Below, one piece after another: positions 5,039 to 5,114 of a stretch of 5,114 nt of DNA. Under the pieces are notes generated by a model. That model did not search any database and was not told where the DNA came from. It worked only from the letters and a program-made list of their open reading frames with translations. The translations under genes and the position numbers were made by a program. Origin of the DNA: Streptosporangiaceae bacterium (lineage in GTDB: Bacteria > Actinomycetota > Actinomycetes > Streptosporangiales > Streptosporangiaceae); the NCBI GenBank assembly GCA_030041195.1, contig JASHOI010000606.1, forward strand, positions 1 through 5,114, written 5' to 3'. How positions within the stretch are numbered: the stretch's first letter is position 1; each line of letters begins with the position of its first letter.

Positions 5039-5114
5039 ATGGTCAGCGAGCTTACGTTTCTTTGGGTGCGGCGGGGCATCGGTCCAATCGACGCTGGCCG
5101 GGCATCGGTCGCCC
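5039..5114 (+). CDS. Possible first codons of a downstream gene (3' partial)
   Basis: From an ATG at 5039 the frame stays open to the window end, giving 25 codons that begin MVSELTFLWVRRG. AGGA lies 3 bases before the ATG, which is close for a Shine-Dalgarno. I do not recognise the protein, and 25 codons are too few to show that this is coding. The upstream stretch 4961-5038 holds a GCCCGGGC palindrome (5022-5029) but no convincing terminator for the CGNR gene. Confidence 0.25.
   Translation, partial: MVSELTFLWVRRGIGPIDAGRASVA
5074..5110 (+). repeat. Two 11-bp direct repeats at the right edge
   Basis: GGGCATCGGTC occurs at 5074-5084 and again at 5100-5110, start to start 26 bases. The spacing is not a multiple of three, so the copies would encode different residues in the possible partial gene. 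The window ends 4 bases after the second copy, so a longer array cannot be excluded. Confidence 0.4.

Noticed and set aside
5074..5114. Start of a CRISPR array
   Set aside because: Repeats of 11 bp with 15-base gaps are too short, only two copies are seen, and no cas gene is present.

Overview
The window looks like chromosomal DNA from a high-GC actinomycete (roughly mid-60s % GC by eye). Two of the genes belong to families that are common in actinomycete secondary-metabolite loci. Several genes start with GTG, and one probably has a leaderless, TAnnnT-driven start. No ribosomal or tRNA gene is present, so the genus cannot be named.

Left block (1-674, + strand): the last 88 codons of a PheA/TfdB-type FAD-dependent aromatic monooxygenase, whose stop codon shares one base with the start of a 135-aa SgcJ/EcaC-type (NTF2/SnoaL-like fold) protein. 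The pair resembles polyketide tailoring genes, and the rest of that cluster, if there is one, lies to the left of the window.

Middle block (684-4329, - strand): five genes read leftward. In transcription order they are a class I metal-dependent O-methyltransferase, a four-TM membrane protein with an apparent internal duplication, a 104-aa unknown protein, a GNAT acetyltransferase, and (after a 190-bp gap) a methyl-accepting chemotaxis-type protein with two TM helices and almost no external domain. The last of these ends 9 bp from the SgcJ/EcaC-like gene, convergently.

Right block (4373-5114, + strand): an ABATE/CGNR zinc-finger regulator divergent from the methyltransferase, then a 154-bp tail that may hold the first codons of another gene. 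The short divergent intergenic region contains a perfect 23-nt palindrome that overlaps candidate -10 elements on both strands and touches the regulator's GTG start. The simplest reading is a self-regulating CGNR regulator that also controls the methyltransferase.

No mobile element, CRISPR array or RNA gene was seen. The most distinctive signals are this palindrome/leaderless-promoter arrangement and the internal repeat of the membrane protein. I did not find a clearly new multi-gene system.
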